Shown here piece by piece: positions 1 through 9,260 of a DNA stretch of 64,000 bases (positions are counted from its first letter, which is position 1; every line of letters begins with the position of its first letter). The notes under the pieces are model-generated. The model did no database searches. It saw only the letters and a program-made list of their open reading frames with translations, and had not been told where the DNA came from. A program made the position numbers and the translations under genes. The stretch is from Massilia kyonggiensis. Its GTDB lineage: Bacteria; Pseudomonadota; Gammaproteobacteria; Burkholderiales; Burkholderiaceae_D. The DNA lies in the NCBI RefSeq assembly GCF_024756235.1, contig NZ_JANUGY010000014.1:82590-146589 (forward strand). The letters are read 5' to 3'.

Positions 1-1
1 G

Positions 2-535
2 TCGCCGAAGTGGCACGGCCTGTCCGCCGACGTGCTGTATGGCGCGGGCGAGGCGGCCGGCGACGCCGCGAAGAACCGCACCCTCGACGCCTCGGCCACG
101 TACGAGGCGGGTCCGCTGACGCTCGCGCTGACGCATCACCGGCAGAACGATGCGACGGGCACCGCGCACGAGCGCAATACGATGCTGGTGGGCCGCTACC
201 GCTTCGGCTCCGTGACGGGGCATGCGGCCTTCGCGCGCAACCGCAACGTGCTGGGCCATGCCAGCCGCGATGCGCTGCTGGGCGTGGCCGTGCAGGCCGG
301 CGCCGCAGGCAGGGTGCTGGCCTCCGTGATCATCCACCGCGACGATTCCGGACAGGATGCACACGCGCGCCAGGCCGCGATCGGCTACGAGTACAGCCTG
401 TCGCGCCGCACCGACCTGTACACGGCGTATGGCCATATCGTCAACCGTGGCGGCGCCGCGTACACGGTCGGCGACGCCACGAACGTCGGCACCGGCACCA
501 CTGGCATTAACCTGGGCGTGCGTCATGTGTTTTAA
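2..535 (+). CDS. Gram-negative porin, C-terminal part (5' end outside window)
   Basis: This is the last 177 residues of an outer-membrane general porin; the reading frame is open to the window edge, so the N-terminus is missing. The visible part shows alternating beta-strand segments, a GLSADVLYG-type strand near the edge, a SRRTDLYTAYGHIVN strand typical of the last strands of Burkholderiales trimeric porins, and a terminal aromatic residue (GVRHVF), the usual BAM recognition signal. It would form a passive channel for small hydrophilic solutes. It is followed after 29 bp by a sensor kinase gene on the same strand. Family identity is clear from the C-terminal pattern; substrate preference cannot be read. 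Confidence 0.85.
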   Translation, partial: SPKWHGLSADVLYGAGEAAGDAAKNRTLDASATYEAGPLTLALTHHRQNDATGTAHERNTMLVGRYRFGSVTGHAAFARNRNVLGHASRDALLGVAVQAGAAGRVLASVIIHRDDSGQDAHARQAAIGYEYSLSRRTDLYTAYGHIVNRGGAAYTVGDATNVGTGTTGINLGVRHVF

Positions 536-564
536 TCGCACAACGTAAACATTCCAGGACCGTC

Positions 565-2427
565 ATGCCCGCAGCCGCACCCACCGTCAACCCACGCCCG
601 GCCGGCCGCTGGCCACGCCGGCTGGGGATGTCGGTCATGCTGGTGCTGGTGTGCGCGGCGCTGGCGGCCGTGGCCTATCGGTATGCCGAGGATGCGGCGA
701 TCGACCGGCTGCGGCTGTCCGGCGCGCAGCGGCTCGACACGTACGCGGCCGGCCTCGAACACCTGCTGTCCAAGTACGATTTCCTGCCCGGCACGTTCGA
801 ATTGAACAAGGACGTCATCGCGATGCTGCGCCAGCCGGGCGACGAGGCGCTGCGCAGGGAAGTCAATATCTACCTGGAGCGCGTGAACCGCCTGGCCGGC
901 TCCACCAGCATCTACATCAGCAACCTGCAGGGCGTGACCCAGGCCGCCAGCAACTGGCGCGCGCCCGACAGCTACGTCGGCGACAACATCGCCTTCCGGC
1001 CCTACGTACGGGACGCGTTGCGCGGCATGCCGGGCGGCTTCTACGGGGTCGGCACGACGCGGGGCGAGCCCGGCTATTATTTTGCCCGGGGCATTTATCA
1101 CGACGGCCGCATGCTCGGCGTGGCGACCGTCAAGGTGAATATCGAGAGCCTGGAAGCGAGTTGGGCCGAGGCCGGCGGCAAGGCCCTGCTCACGGATGTG
1201 CATGGCGTTGTGTTTCTCAGCTCCGTTCCGGAATGGAAATACCGCACCCTGGCGCCGCTGGCGCCGGCCGCGCGCCAGGAACTGGACCAGTCGCGCCAGT
1301 ACTTTTCACATGCGCTCACGCCGCTGGGCCTGCGCGAGGTGCGCACGCTCGACGCCCGCGCGCGCATCGTCGCCGGGCCGCCGCCGGCCTCCGGTCCCAT
1401 GCTGAGCCAGTCGCGCGGCCTGGTGACGCGCAACTGGCAGATGGTGTACCTGTCCGACCTCGCACCGGCCCGTGCCAGTGCCCGCGCGGCGGCGCTGCTG
1501 ACGGTGCTGTCGGAAGCGCTGGCGGTCATGCTCGTCCTGTATGCGCGCCAGCGCCACCGCCTCGGCCGCCAGCGCCAGCGGGCCCGCGAGGATTTGCAGC
1601 GCGCCTACGATCAGCTGGAAAACCTGGTGGCCGACCGCACCGCCAGCCTGGAGCAGATAACGCGCGAGCTGCGCGACGAGAACGCCGTGCGCCGCCAGGC
1701 CGAGGAACAGTTGCGCAAGGCGCAGAGCGAACTGGTCCAGGCGGGCAAGATGGCCGTGCTCGGGCAGCTGTCGGCTGGCATCACGCATGAACTGAACCAG
1801 CCGCTGACGGCGCTGCGTACGATGGCGGACAATGCCCGCGTGCTGATCGAGCGGGGCCGGCTCGCCGATGCCTCCGCGAACCTGACGACCATCTCGCAGC
1901 TGGTCGAGCGCATGGGCCAGTTGACCGGGCAGCTGCGCCAGTTCGCGCGCAAGTCGGACACGCGGCCGAGCGCCGTGCCGGTGGCGGACGCCGTCACCGC
2001 CGCGCTGTTCCTCGTCGAGCGCCGCATCGCGCAGGAGCGCGTGGGTTTTCGCATGGCCACGCAGCCGCGCGACCTGTATGCGCTGTGCGACAGCAACCGG
2101 CTGCAGCAGGTCCTCGTGAACCTGTTCAGCAACGCGCTCGACGCGATGGAGATGGCGGGAAGTGATTCGCGCCAGCTCGTCGTCGAGGCCGGGCGCGAGG
2201 GCGCGCGGGTCCTCATCACCGTGACCGACAGCGGTCCCGGCATCCCGGAGGACGTCCGCGCGCACCTGTTCGAACCCTTCTTTACCACCAAGCCGCAGGG
2301 CAAGGGCCTGGGCCTCGGGCTCGCGATCTCCGAACAGATCGTACGCGAGTCCGGCGGCCGCCTGCGGGCCGAGTCGCCGCCCGAGGGCGGCGCCCGGTTC
2401 ATCATCGATCTGCCCCGGGCGGAGTAG
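565..2427 (+). CDS. dctB: Sensor histidine kinase, DctB type
   Basis: A 620-residue membrane kinase. One membrane segment lies near residues 20-40 and a second near 305-327; the region between (about 45-300) is the size of a periplasmic double Cache sensor, as in DctB. A coiled coil (about 335-395) leads into the H-box ITHELNQPLT with the phospho-accepting His408, then N, G1 (DSGPGIPE) and G2 (GKGLGLGLAI) boxes of the ATPase domain. DctB proteins sense C4-dicarboxylates and phosphorylate DctD. An SD-like AGGA precedes the ATG. The next gene begins 10 bp later and encodes the matching sigma-54 response regulator. No dctA or dctPQM is in the window, so the ligand is inferred only from family. 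Confidence 0.85.
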   Translation: MPAAAPTVNPRPAGRWPRRLGMSVMLVLVCAALAAVAYRYAEDAAIDRLRLSGAQRLDTYAAGLEHLLSKYDFLPGTFELNKDVIAMLRQPGDEALRREVNIYLERVNRLAGSTSIYISNLQGVTQAASNWRAPDSYVGDNIAFRPYVRDALRGMPGGFYGVGTTRGEPGYYFARGIYHDGRMLGVATVKVNIESLEASWAEAGGKALLTDVHGVVFLSSVPEWKYRTLAPLAPAARQELDQSRQYFSHALTPLGLREVRTLDARARIVAGPPPASGPMLSQSRGLVTRNWQMVYLSDLAPARASARAAALLTVLSEALAVMLVLYARQRHRLGRQRQRAREDLQRAYDQLENLVADRTASLEQITRELRDENAVRRQAEEQLRKAQSELVQAGKMAVLGQLSAGITHELNQPLTALRTMADNARVLIERGRLADASANLTTISQLVERMGQLTGQLRQFARKSDTRPSAVPVADAVTAALFLVERRIAQERVGFRMATQPRDLYALCDSNRLQQVLVNLFSNALDAMEMAGSDSRQLVVEAGREGARVLITVTDSGPGIPEDVRAHLFEPFFTTKPQGKGLGLGLAISEQIVRESGGRLRAESPPEGGARFIIDLPRAE

Positions 2428-2437
2428 GATAGCAACC

Positions 2438-3764
<1,327 letters not shown>

Positions 3765-3787
<23 letters not shown>

Positions 3788-5201
3788 CGACCGGGAACGT
3801 GACGCCGACTTTCAATCCGCGTCCGCTTTCCGCCTGGGCCAGCTCCAGCGTCGCCCCGTGCACCGTGGCGATGTCGCGCACGATGGCGAGGCCCAGCCCC
3901 GTGCCGCCCGGATTGCTTTCCAGCGTCGATTGCGCGCGGTAGAAGGGCATGAACACCTTGTCGTATTCGGCCGGATCCAGCCCCGGCCCGCTGTCCTGCA
4001 CGTCCAGCACGACTCTGCCTTCCAGCCGGCGCACGCGCAGCAGCACCGTGCCGCCCGGCGGCGTGTAGCGGATCGCGTTGTCGACCAGGTTGCTCACCAG
4101 TTCGTGCAGTAGCAGCGCCTGGCCGGCTATTGTCGTGGCGCCGTCGTCTTCCGCTTCCAGCGCCAGGTCGATGCCTTTCTGGACGGCGGGCAGCGCCAGT
4201 TCCAGCCCGACGTGGCGCGCCACCTCGGACAGCGCCACGGGCGCGAGCGCCGCGTTCGCGCCGCCGTGCTCGATGCGCGCGAGCGTCAGCAGGCGGTTCG
4301 CGAGGTGCACCGTCGAATCGGTCGTCGCCGCGATCGAGCGCACGATCGCCTGCATCGCGTCCGGATCGTTTTCGCGCAGCGCCAGTTCGGCCTGCGTCTT
4401 GAGCACCGTCAGCGGCGTGCGCAGCTGGTGCGACGCGTCGGCGATGAAGCGGCGCTGGCTCGCGATCAGGTTCTGCATGCGCGCCATCGTCCCGTTCATC
4501 GCGGCGACGAGCGGTCGCACTTCGCGGTGCACGAGGGCTTCGTCGACGTCGGACAGGTCGGAGATCGCGCGCGTCTCCACGACCTGTTTCAGCTGCATCA
4601 GCGGCTGCAGCACGAGGCGCACGGCGAACCACACGAGCGTGGCCACCGCCAGCACGAGCAGCGCCTGGCGCCACAGGGTATTGACCAGGATGCGCCGCGA
4701 CAGCGCCCGGCGCGCGTCCAGCGTCTCGCCCACCTGGATCAGCGCGATGCCGCGCATGGAATCGTCGTACACGGGCTGCAGCAGGGCGGCGATGCGCACC
4801 GGCTCGCCGTTGTAGTCGGCGTGATAGAAGCGCACGAGGGCCGGATACAGTTCCGAGCGGGGCGTGTCCTTCGGGACGGGCGGAAGGTCGTCGTAGCCGG
4901 ACACCGTCTCGCCGTGCAGCCCGCCCACGCGGTAGTAGATGCGGCCCAGCGTGTCGGTCTCGAAGCTGTCCAGCGCCACGTAGGGCACGTCCGCCACGAC
5001 CTTGCCGTCGCGGACGGACACCCGCTCCGCCAGCGCGCGCGTCGACGCGAGCAGGGAGCGGTCGTACGCGATGTCGGCGGCGTCCAGCGCGTCGCGGTAC
5101 AGCGACACGGCATTCGCCGCCACGAGGATCACGAGCGGCACGATCAGCCAGCGCAGCAGCTGGTTGCGCAGGCTGCCGAGCTTCGGTGACGCCCGCAGCA
5201 T
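3765..5201 (-). CDS. tctE: Sensor histidine kinase, TctE/QseC type
   Basis: A 478-residue classical histidine kinase. It has an N-terminal membrane segment (about 14-34), a periplasmic region of about 140 residues, a second membrane segment (about 178-197), a HAMP-like linker, a dimerisation domain with His258 in ASHQLRTPLT, and an ATPase domain with DNAIRYTPPGG, DSGPGLDP and GTGLGLAIV. The domain order and the short sensor loop fit TctE, which responds to tricarboxylates and related acids. It lies directly downstream of its response regulator (1-bp gap). A divergent porin and a TctC-like binding protein follow the regulator, as in tctDE-controlled transport loci. The gene converges on and overlaps the 3' end of dctD by 23 bp. 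Confidence 0.83.
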
Positions 5202-5202
5202 G

Positions 5203-5901
5203 TCAGGACGCGGCCGGCGGCCGTTCCTGCAGCAGGTAGCCGATGCCGCGCAGGGTGGCGATGGCGGCGCCGCCGTCCGGACGCTTGTCCAGTTTCTTGC
5301 GCACGCGGTGGATGTACAGTTCGATGGCGTCGAGGTTGGCGTCGTCGTCCAGCGCGAACACTTCGTCGAACAGCTTTTCCTTCGACACGGCGCGGCCCGG
5401 GCGCGAGATCAGCGCTTCCAGCACGGCGTGTTCGCGCGGCGTCAGCGCCAGCGGTTCGCCGCAGTAGGTGAACATGCGCGCGACGGTGTCGAAGCTGAGC
5501 TGCCCGCACGTGTGCACGAGCGCCTCGTTGCCGACGCTCCGCCGCAGCAGCGCTTTCACGCGCGCTTCCAGTTCGGCGAGTTCGAACGGCTTGGCGAGGT
5601 AATCGTCCGCGCCCAGGTTCAGGCCCTGCACCCGCTCTTCCAGCCCGCCGCGCGCCGTCAGGATCATCACGGGCGTGCGCCCGCGGGTGCCGCCGCGCGC
5701 CCGCAGGCGGCGCAGCACTTCCAGCCCGTCCATGCGGGGCAGGGTGAGGTCCAGGATCACGAGCGCGTAGTCCTGGGTGTGCAGCAGCGCGTCGGCGTCG
5801 GCCCCGGTGGCCGCGCATTCGACGGTGAGATGGGCGTCGCGCAGGGCTTTGGATACCCAGTGCGACAGCTCGACGTGGTCTTCGACTAACAGGATTCGCA
5901 T
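5203..5901 (-). CDS. tctD: OmpR-family response regulator, TctD type
   Basis: A 232-residue regulator whose N-terminus MRILLVEDHVEL is the standard receiver start, so the ATG at 5901 is chosen over an in-frame upstream one. The phospho-acceptor Asp lies in VILDLTLPRMDG, and the C-terminal winged-helix domain contains LTPREHAVLEAL and the R-x-x-R-K-K-L-D helix. It is transcribed away from the porin at 6066 and towards its kinase gene. Three TGAAAG(G/C)T direct repeats in the 164-bp divergent gap are candidate binding sites for this kind of regulator. Family assignment is firm; the TctD name rests on context and similarity. Confidence 0.83.
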   Translation of the reverse strand: MRILLVEDHVELSHWVSKALRDAHLTVECAATGADADALLHTQDYALVILDLTLPRMDGLEVLRRLRARGGTRGRTPVMILTARGGLEERVQGLNLGADDYLAKPFELAELEARVKALLRRSVGNEALVHTCGQLSFDTVARMFTYCGEPLALTPREHAVLEALISRPGRAVSKEKLFDEVFALDDDANLDAIELYIHRVRKKLDKRPDGGAAIATLRGIGYLLQERPPAAS

Positions 5902-5966
5902 CGCGCCAGTGTAAGCCACGGACAGCGCCGTGTCTCCATTCCTAAGTGATTTCCACAACACGCAAC

Positions 5967-5999
5967 ACTGAAAGGTTCAGTGAAAGCTGATTGAAAGGT
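5967..5999. promoter_or_regulatory. Direct-repeat operator candidate in tctD/porin divergent region
   Basis: Three copies of TGAAAG(G/C)T occur at 5969-5976, 5981-5988 and 5992-5999, spaced 12 and 11 bp apart, close to one helical turn. This is how OmpR-family regulators usually bind. The first copy also forms the inverted repeat ACTGAA-AGG-TTCAGT (5967-5981). The site lies between tctD and the porin start, so it could control both. Binding is inferred. Confidence 0.5.
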
Positions 6000-6065
6000 A
6001 AGCGGACCTATCCTTGGTCTCACGAAGCGGCATACGACCGCACGGATTACAACAACGGAGACAAT

Positions 6066-7121
6066 ATGAAGAAATCGGCCCTCGCGCTCGCCGTCCTGGC
6101 AGCGCTTTCCCTGAACGCATCCGCCCAGACCAATGTCCAGGTCTACGGCATCATGGATGCCGGCGTCGAATACGTGAACCACGCCACCGCCAACGACGGC
6201 AGCCAGGTGCGCGTCGTCTCGGGCGGCAAGAACACGTCGCGCTGGGGCTTCCGCGGCAGCGAAGACCTGGGCGGCGGCCTGAAAGCCATCTTCAACCTGG
6301 AAGGCGGCGTCATGCTCGACACCGGCGCCCAGGACGGCAACCTGTTCAAGCGCCAGGCCAACGTCGGCCTCGAAGGCAGTTTCGGCCGCGTCGTGCTGGG
6401 CCGCTCGTTCACGACGACCTATGACCTGGTCATCAAGTTCGACCCGATGGGCTTCGCGCCCAACTATTCGTGGGCGACGAGCAGCAACGCCACCGGCCCG
6501 TCGAAATACGGCATGACGACCGCGTTCGACAACCTGATCAAGTACACAGGCACCACGGGCGGCTTCACGTACGGCGCCTCCGTCGGCCTGGGCGAACAGG
6601 CCAACAACAATGCCGATGGCCGCAAGTACGCCGTCGGCGGTTCCTGGTTCGGCGGCCCCGTCGGCGTGATGGCGGCTTATGAGCAAATCAACGGCAACAC
6701 GGTCGCCGCCACCGGCAACCGCGACAAGACGACCGCCTTCCACCTGGGCGCCGAGTACAAGGCGGGTCCGATGACCTACCAGACCGGCATGCGCGGCTAC
6801 AAGCTCCAGGCGGGCAAGGCCGCCACCCCGGACGTGCGCGGCGACACCTACTGGGCCGGCGCCACCTGGGCGGCCTACCCGTGGACGGTGACCGGTGCCG
6901 TCTATCACGTCAACACGAAGAACCTGCCGGCGGCGAAGGACGCGGATCCGACGATGCTCGTGGCGCGCGCCATGTACTCGCTGTCCAAGCGCGTCTGGCT
7001 GTACGCGTCGGTGGCACACGCCAAGGCCGACCACGGCCAGCTCGTGGGCCTGTCGCGCGACGATCCGGGCTTCGGGTCGACGCAGACCGGCATCACCACC
7101 GGCATCCAGTACCGGTTCTGA
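6066..7121 (+). CDS. Gram-negative porin
   Basis: A 351-residue complete trimeric porin. It has a signal peptide (MKKSALALAVLAALSLNASA, cleaved before QTNVQVYG), the hallmark first strand VQVYGIMDAGVEY, the constriction-loop region around RSFTTTYDLVIKFDPMGF, and the closing strand TGIQYRF with terminal Phe. The start at 6066 is chosen because it gives the signal peptide and has GGAG upstream; an upstream in-frame ATG would add an unrelated 25 residues. It heads the transport cluster and would supply outer-membrane passage for the same solute taken up by the binding proteins downstream. The porin family is certain; the substrate is not. Confidence 0.92.
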   Translation: MKKSALALAVLAALSLNASAQTNVQVYGIMDAGVEYVNHATANDGSQVRVVSGGKNTSRWGFRGSEDLGGGLKAIFNLEGGVMLDTGAQDGNLFKRQANVGLEGSFGRVVLGRSFTTTYDLVIKFDPMGFAPNYSWATSSNATGPSKYGMTTAFDNLIKYTGTTGGFTYGASVGLGEQANNNADGRKYAVGGSWFGGPVGVMAAYEQINGNTVAATGNRDKTTAFHLGAEYKAGPMTYQTGMRGYKLQAGKAATPDVRGDTYWAGATWAAYPWTVTGAVYHVNTKNLPAAKDADPTMLVARAMYSLSKRVWLYASVAHAKADHGQLVGLSRDDPGFGSTQTGITTGIQYRF

Positions 7122-7143
7122 TCACGACCACGGCCGCAACATC

Positions 7144-8097
7144 ATGAAGCGCGCCATGACGATCCTGACCGCCGCGGCACTGTTCGCGGCAGCGGCGGCG
7201 GCCAGCGCCAACGCCGAATGCGTGGTGCCTTCCAAACCGGGCGGCGCCATGGACCTGACCTGCAAGCTGGCCCAGAAGGCCTTGCCGGACACGAAGCTGA
7301 AGCTGGCCTACCTGCCGGGCGGGATCGGCGCCGTCGCGTGGCACACGCTCGTCTCGCAGCGGCGCGCCGAGCCGGACACGCTCGTCGCGTTCTCGGGCGG
7401 TTCGCTGCTGAACCTCGCCGAAGGCAAATTCGGCAAGGCGACGGCGGACGACGTGCGCTGGGTCGCGGCGCTCGGCGTCGACTACGGCATGATCGCCGTG
7501 CGGTCCGACGCGCCGTGGCGCAGCCTGGACGAACTGATGGATGCGATCCGCAAGAACCCGCAGCAGGTCCTGATCGGCGTGTCCGGCACCATCGGCAGCC
7601 AGGACTGGATGAAGGTCGCGCTGCTGGCGCGCCGCGCCGGCATCGAACCGCGCCGCCTGCGCTTCGTCGCGCTGGAAGGCGGCGGCGAGACGTTCACGGC
7701 GATGAGTGCCAACTACGTGCAGGTGATCTCGGGCGACGCGTCGGAGGCGGCGCTGTACGCCGGCCCCGGCAAGGTGCGCGTGCTGGCCGTGCTGGCCGAG
7801 AAGCGCCTGCCCGGCGTGCTGGCCAACGTGCCGACGGCGCGCGAGCAGGGCTACGACATCGTGTGGCCCGTGATCCGCGGCGTGTGGATGGGCCCCGGCG
7901 TGCCGGATGCCGACTACCGCCGCTGGGTCGACGCCTTTGCCCGCATGCAGGCGACTCCCGATTTCGCGCAATTGCGCAGCCAGGCCGGCCTGTACCCGTT
8001 CTCGCTCACGGGCGACGCGCTCACGCGCTGGGTCAAGCAGGCCATCAACGATTACAACCGACAGGCCAGGGAATTCAACCTGGTCCGCGAACACTGA
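7144..8097 (+). CDS. TctC/Bug-like periplasmic solute-binding protein
   Basis: A 317-residue secreted protein with an N-terminal signal (to about residue 24, ASANAEC). The fold pattern is that of the tripartite tricarboxylate transporter receptor (TctC/Bug) family: a CVVPSKPGGAMDLTCKLAQKAL start, LPGGIGAVAWHTLV, and a C-terminal VPTAREQGYDIVWPVIRG stretch that is near-diagnostic (Bug proteins read PT..E.G). It follows the porin by 22 bp. No tctA or tctB membrane genes accompany it. Bug receptors without their permease are common in Burkholderiales and may serve as sensors or pair with distant TctAB. Here it may present ligand to the TctE kinase. Confidence 0.8.
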   Translation: MKRAMTILTAAALFAAAAAASANAECVVPSKPGGAMDLTCKLAQKALPDTKLKLAYLPGGIGAVAWHTLVSQRRAEPDTLVAFSGGSLLNLAEGKFGKATADDVRWVAALGVDYGMIAVRSDAPWRSLDELMDAIRKNPQQVLIGVSGTIGSQDWMKVALLARRAGIEPRRLRFVALEGGGETFTAMSANYVQVISGDASEAALYAGPGKVRVLAVLAEKRLPGVLANVPTAREQGYDIVWPVIRGVWMGPGVPDADYRRWVDAFARMQATPDFAQLRSQAGLYPFSLTGDALTRWVKQAINDYNRQAREFNLVREH

Positions 8098-8117
8098 CAA
8101 CACCCTAGGAGACAACC

Positions 8118-9206
8118 ATGAATTTCAAGAAGACCCTGATTGCAGCAGCTATCTTTGCAGTGACGGCACCGGTGCTCGCCCAGGTCCCGGCCGGCTACCC
8201 GGCCGGCTACCAGCAACTGATCGACGGCGCGAAGAAGGAAGGCAAGCTGGTGATCTACGGCGCCACCGACAGCAAGGCCGCCGAACCGCTGATCACCGAT
8301 TTCAAGTCGATGTACCCCGGCATCACCGTCGAGTACAACGACATGAACTCGACCGAAGTCTATAACCGCTTCTTTTCCGAGAACGCGGCCGGCGGCGACA
8401 CGGCCGACGTGCTGTGGTCCTCGGCGATGGACCTGCAGATGAAGCTGGCCGCGGGCGGTTATGCGCTGCCCTACAAATCGGTCGAAGCGGCGAAGATCCC
8501 CGGCTGGGCCGCGTGGAAGGACATGGCCTACGGCACCACGTTCGAGCCGGCAGCCTTCGTCTACAACAAGCGCCTGCTGAAGCCCGAGGAAGTCCCGCAG
8601 ACCCACGCCGATTTCGTGCGCATCATCCAGCAGCCGAAATTCCAGGACAAGGTCACGACCTACGACATCGAGAAATCCGGCGTCGGCTTCATGTTCATGA
8701 CGCAGGACGCGCGCGCGTTCCCGCAATACAAGCAGCTGGAGCAGGCGTTCGGCGCGGCCAGGGTACGCGTGCAGTCGTCGACCGGCACGATGCTGGAGCG
8801 CATCTCGTCGGGTGAAAACCTGATCGGCTACAACGTGATGGGTTCGTATGCGCTGGTGCGCGCCAAGAACGATCCGTCGCTGGGCGTCGTGCTGCCCAAG
8901 GACTACACCCTGATCATTTCGCGCGTCCAGTTCATCAACAAGATGTCCAAGCATCCGAACGCGTCGAAGCTGTGGATCGACTACATGCTGTCGCAGCGCG
9001 GCCAGACCATCATCGCCAACGCCTCCAAGCTGTATGCGATCCGCGGCGACGTCACGGGCGAGACGACGTCCACTGACCTGATCAAGATGGTCGGCGAGAA
9101 GAACATCAAGCCGCTGCCGGTCAGCCCGGCCGTCGGGGAATACCTGGATCCGGCGCTGCGCCTCGCGTTCCTGAAGGAGTGGAAAGCCACCGCCGGCAAG
9201 AAGTAA
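8118..9206 (+). CDS. ABC transporter periplasmic binding protein, Fbp/Afu class
   Basis: A 362-residue protein with signal peptide (cleaved after APVLAQ) and a type II periplasmic-binding fold: GKLVIYGATDSKAAEPLITDFKSMYPGITVEY opening, TADVLWSSAMD, and a C-terminal LWIDYMLSQRGQTIIA. This class was first described for ferric iron (FbpA), but members also bind sugar phosphates (AfuA), phosphonates or organic acids. The classical iron-binding Tyr-Tyr pair is not evident, so an organic substrate is more likely. A strong SD (AGGAG) precedes the start. The matching permease and ATPase follow on the same strand, with a GC hairpin in between. Confidence 0.83.
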   Translation: MNFKKTLIAAAIFAVTAPVLAQVPAGYPAGYQQLIDGAKKEGKLVIYGATDSKAAEPLITDFKSMYPGITVEYNDMNSTEVYNRFFSENAAGGDTADVLWSSAMDLQMKLAAGGYALPYKSVEAAKIPGWAAWKDMAYGTTFEPAAFVYNKRLLKPEEVPQTHADFVRIIQQPKFQDKVTTYDIEKSGVGFMFMTQDARAFPQYKQLEQAFGAARVRVQSSTGTMLERISSGENLIGYNVMGSYALVRAKNDPSLGVVLPKDYTLIISRVQFINKMSKHPNASKLWIDYMLSQRGQTIIANASKLYAIRGDVTGETTSTDLIKMVGEKNIKPLPVSPAVGEYLDPALRLAFLKEWKATAGKK

Positions 9207-9215
9207 GTCGTCTCA

Positions 9216-9242
9216 CGGCGGGCCGCGCGCCCGCCGGCTTTA
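9216..9242 (+). terminator. Intra-operon hairpin after binding-protein gene
   Basis: An 8-bp perfect stem CGGCGGGC / GCCCGCCG (9216-9223 with 9229-9236), 5-nt loop, is followed by a short U-rich stretch. It lies 9 bp after the binding-protein stop and 18 bp before the permease start. Such hairpins often stabilise the binding-protein part of the transcript or cause partial termination, giving excess binding protein over permease. The U tract is weak, so full termination is unlikely. Confidence 0.5.
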
Positions 9243-9260
9243 TATCGATCGGACACTCCC

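Noticed and set aside
8118..9206. Calling the ABC binding protein a ferric-iron receptor
   Set aside because: The adjacent tyrosines that hold iron in FbpA are not apparent, no Fur box was seen before the gene, and context suggests organic acids.
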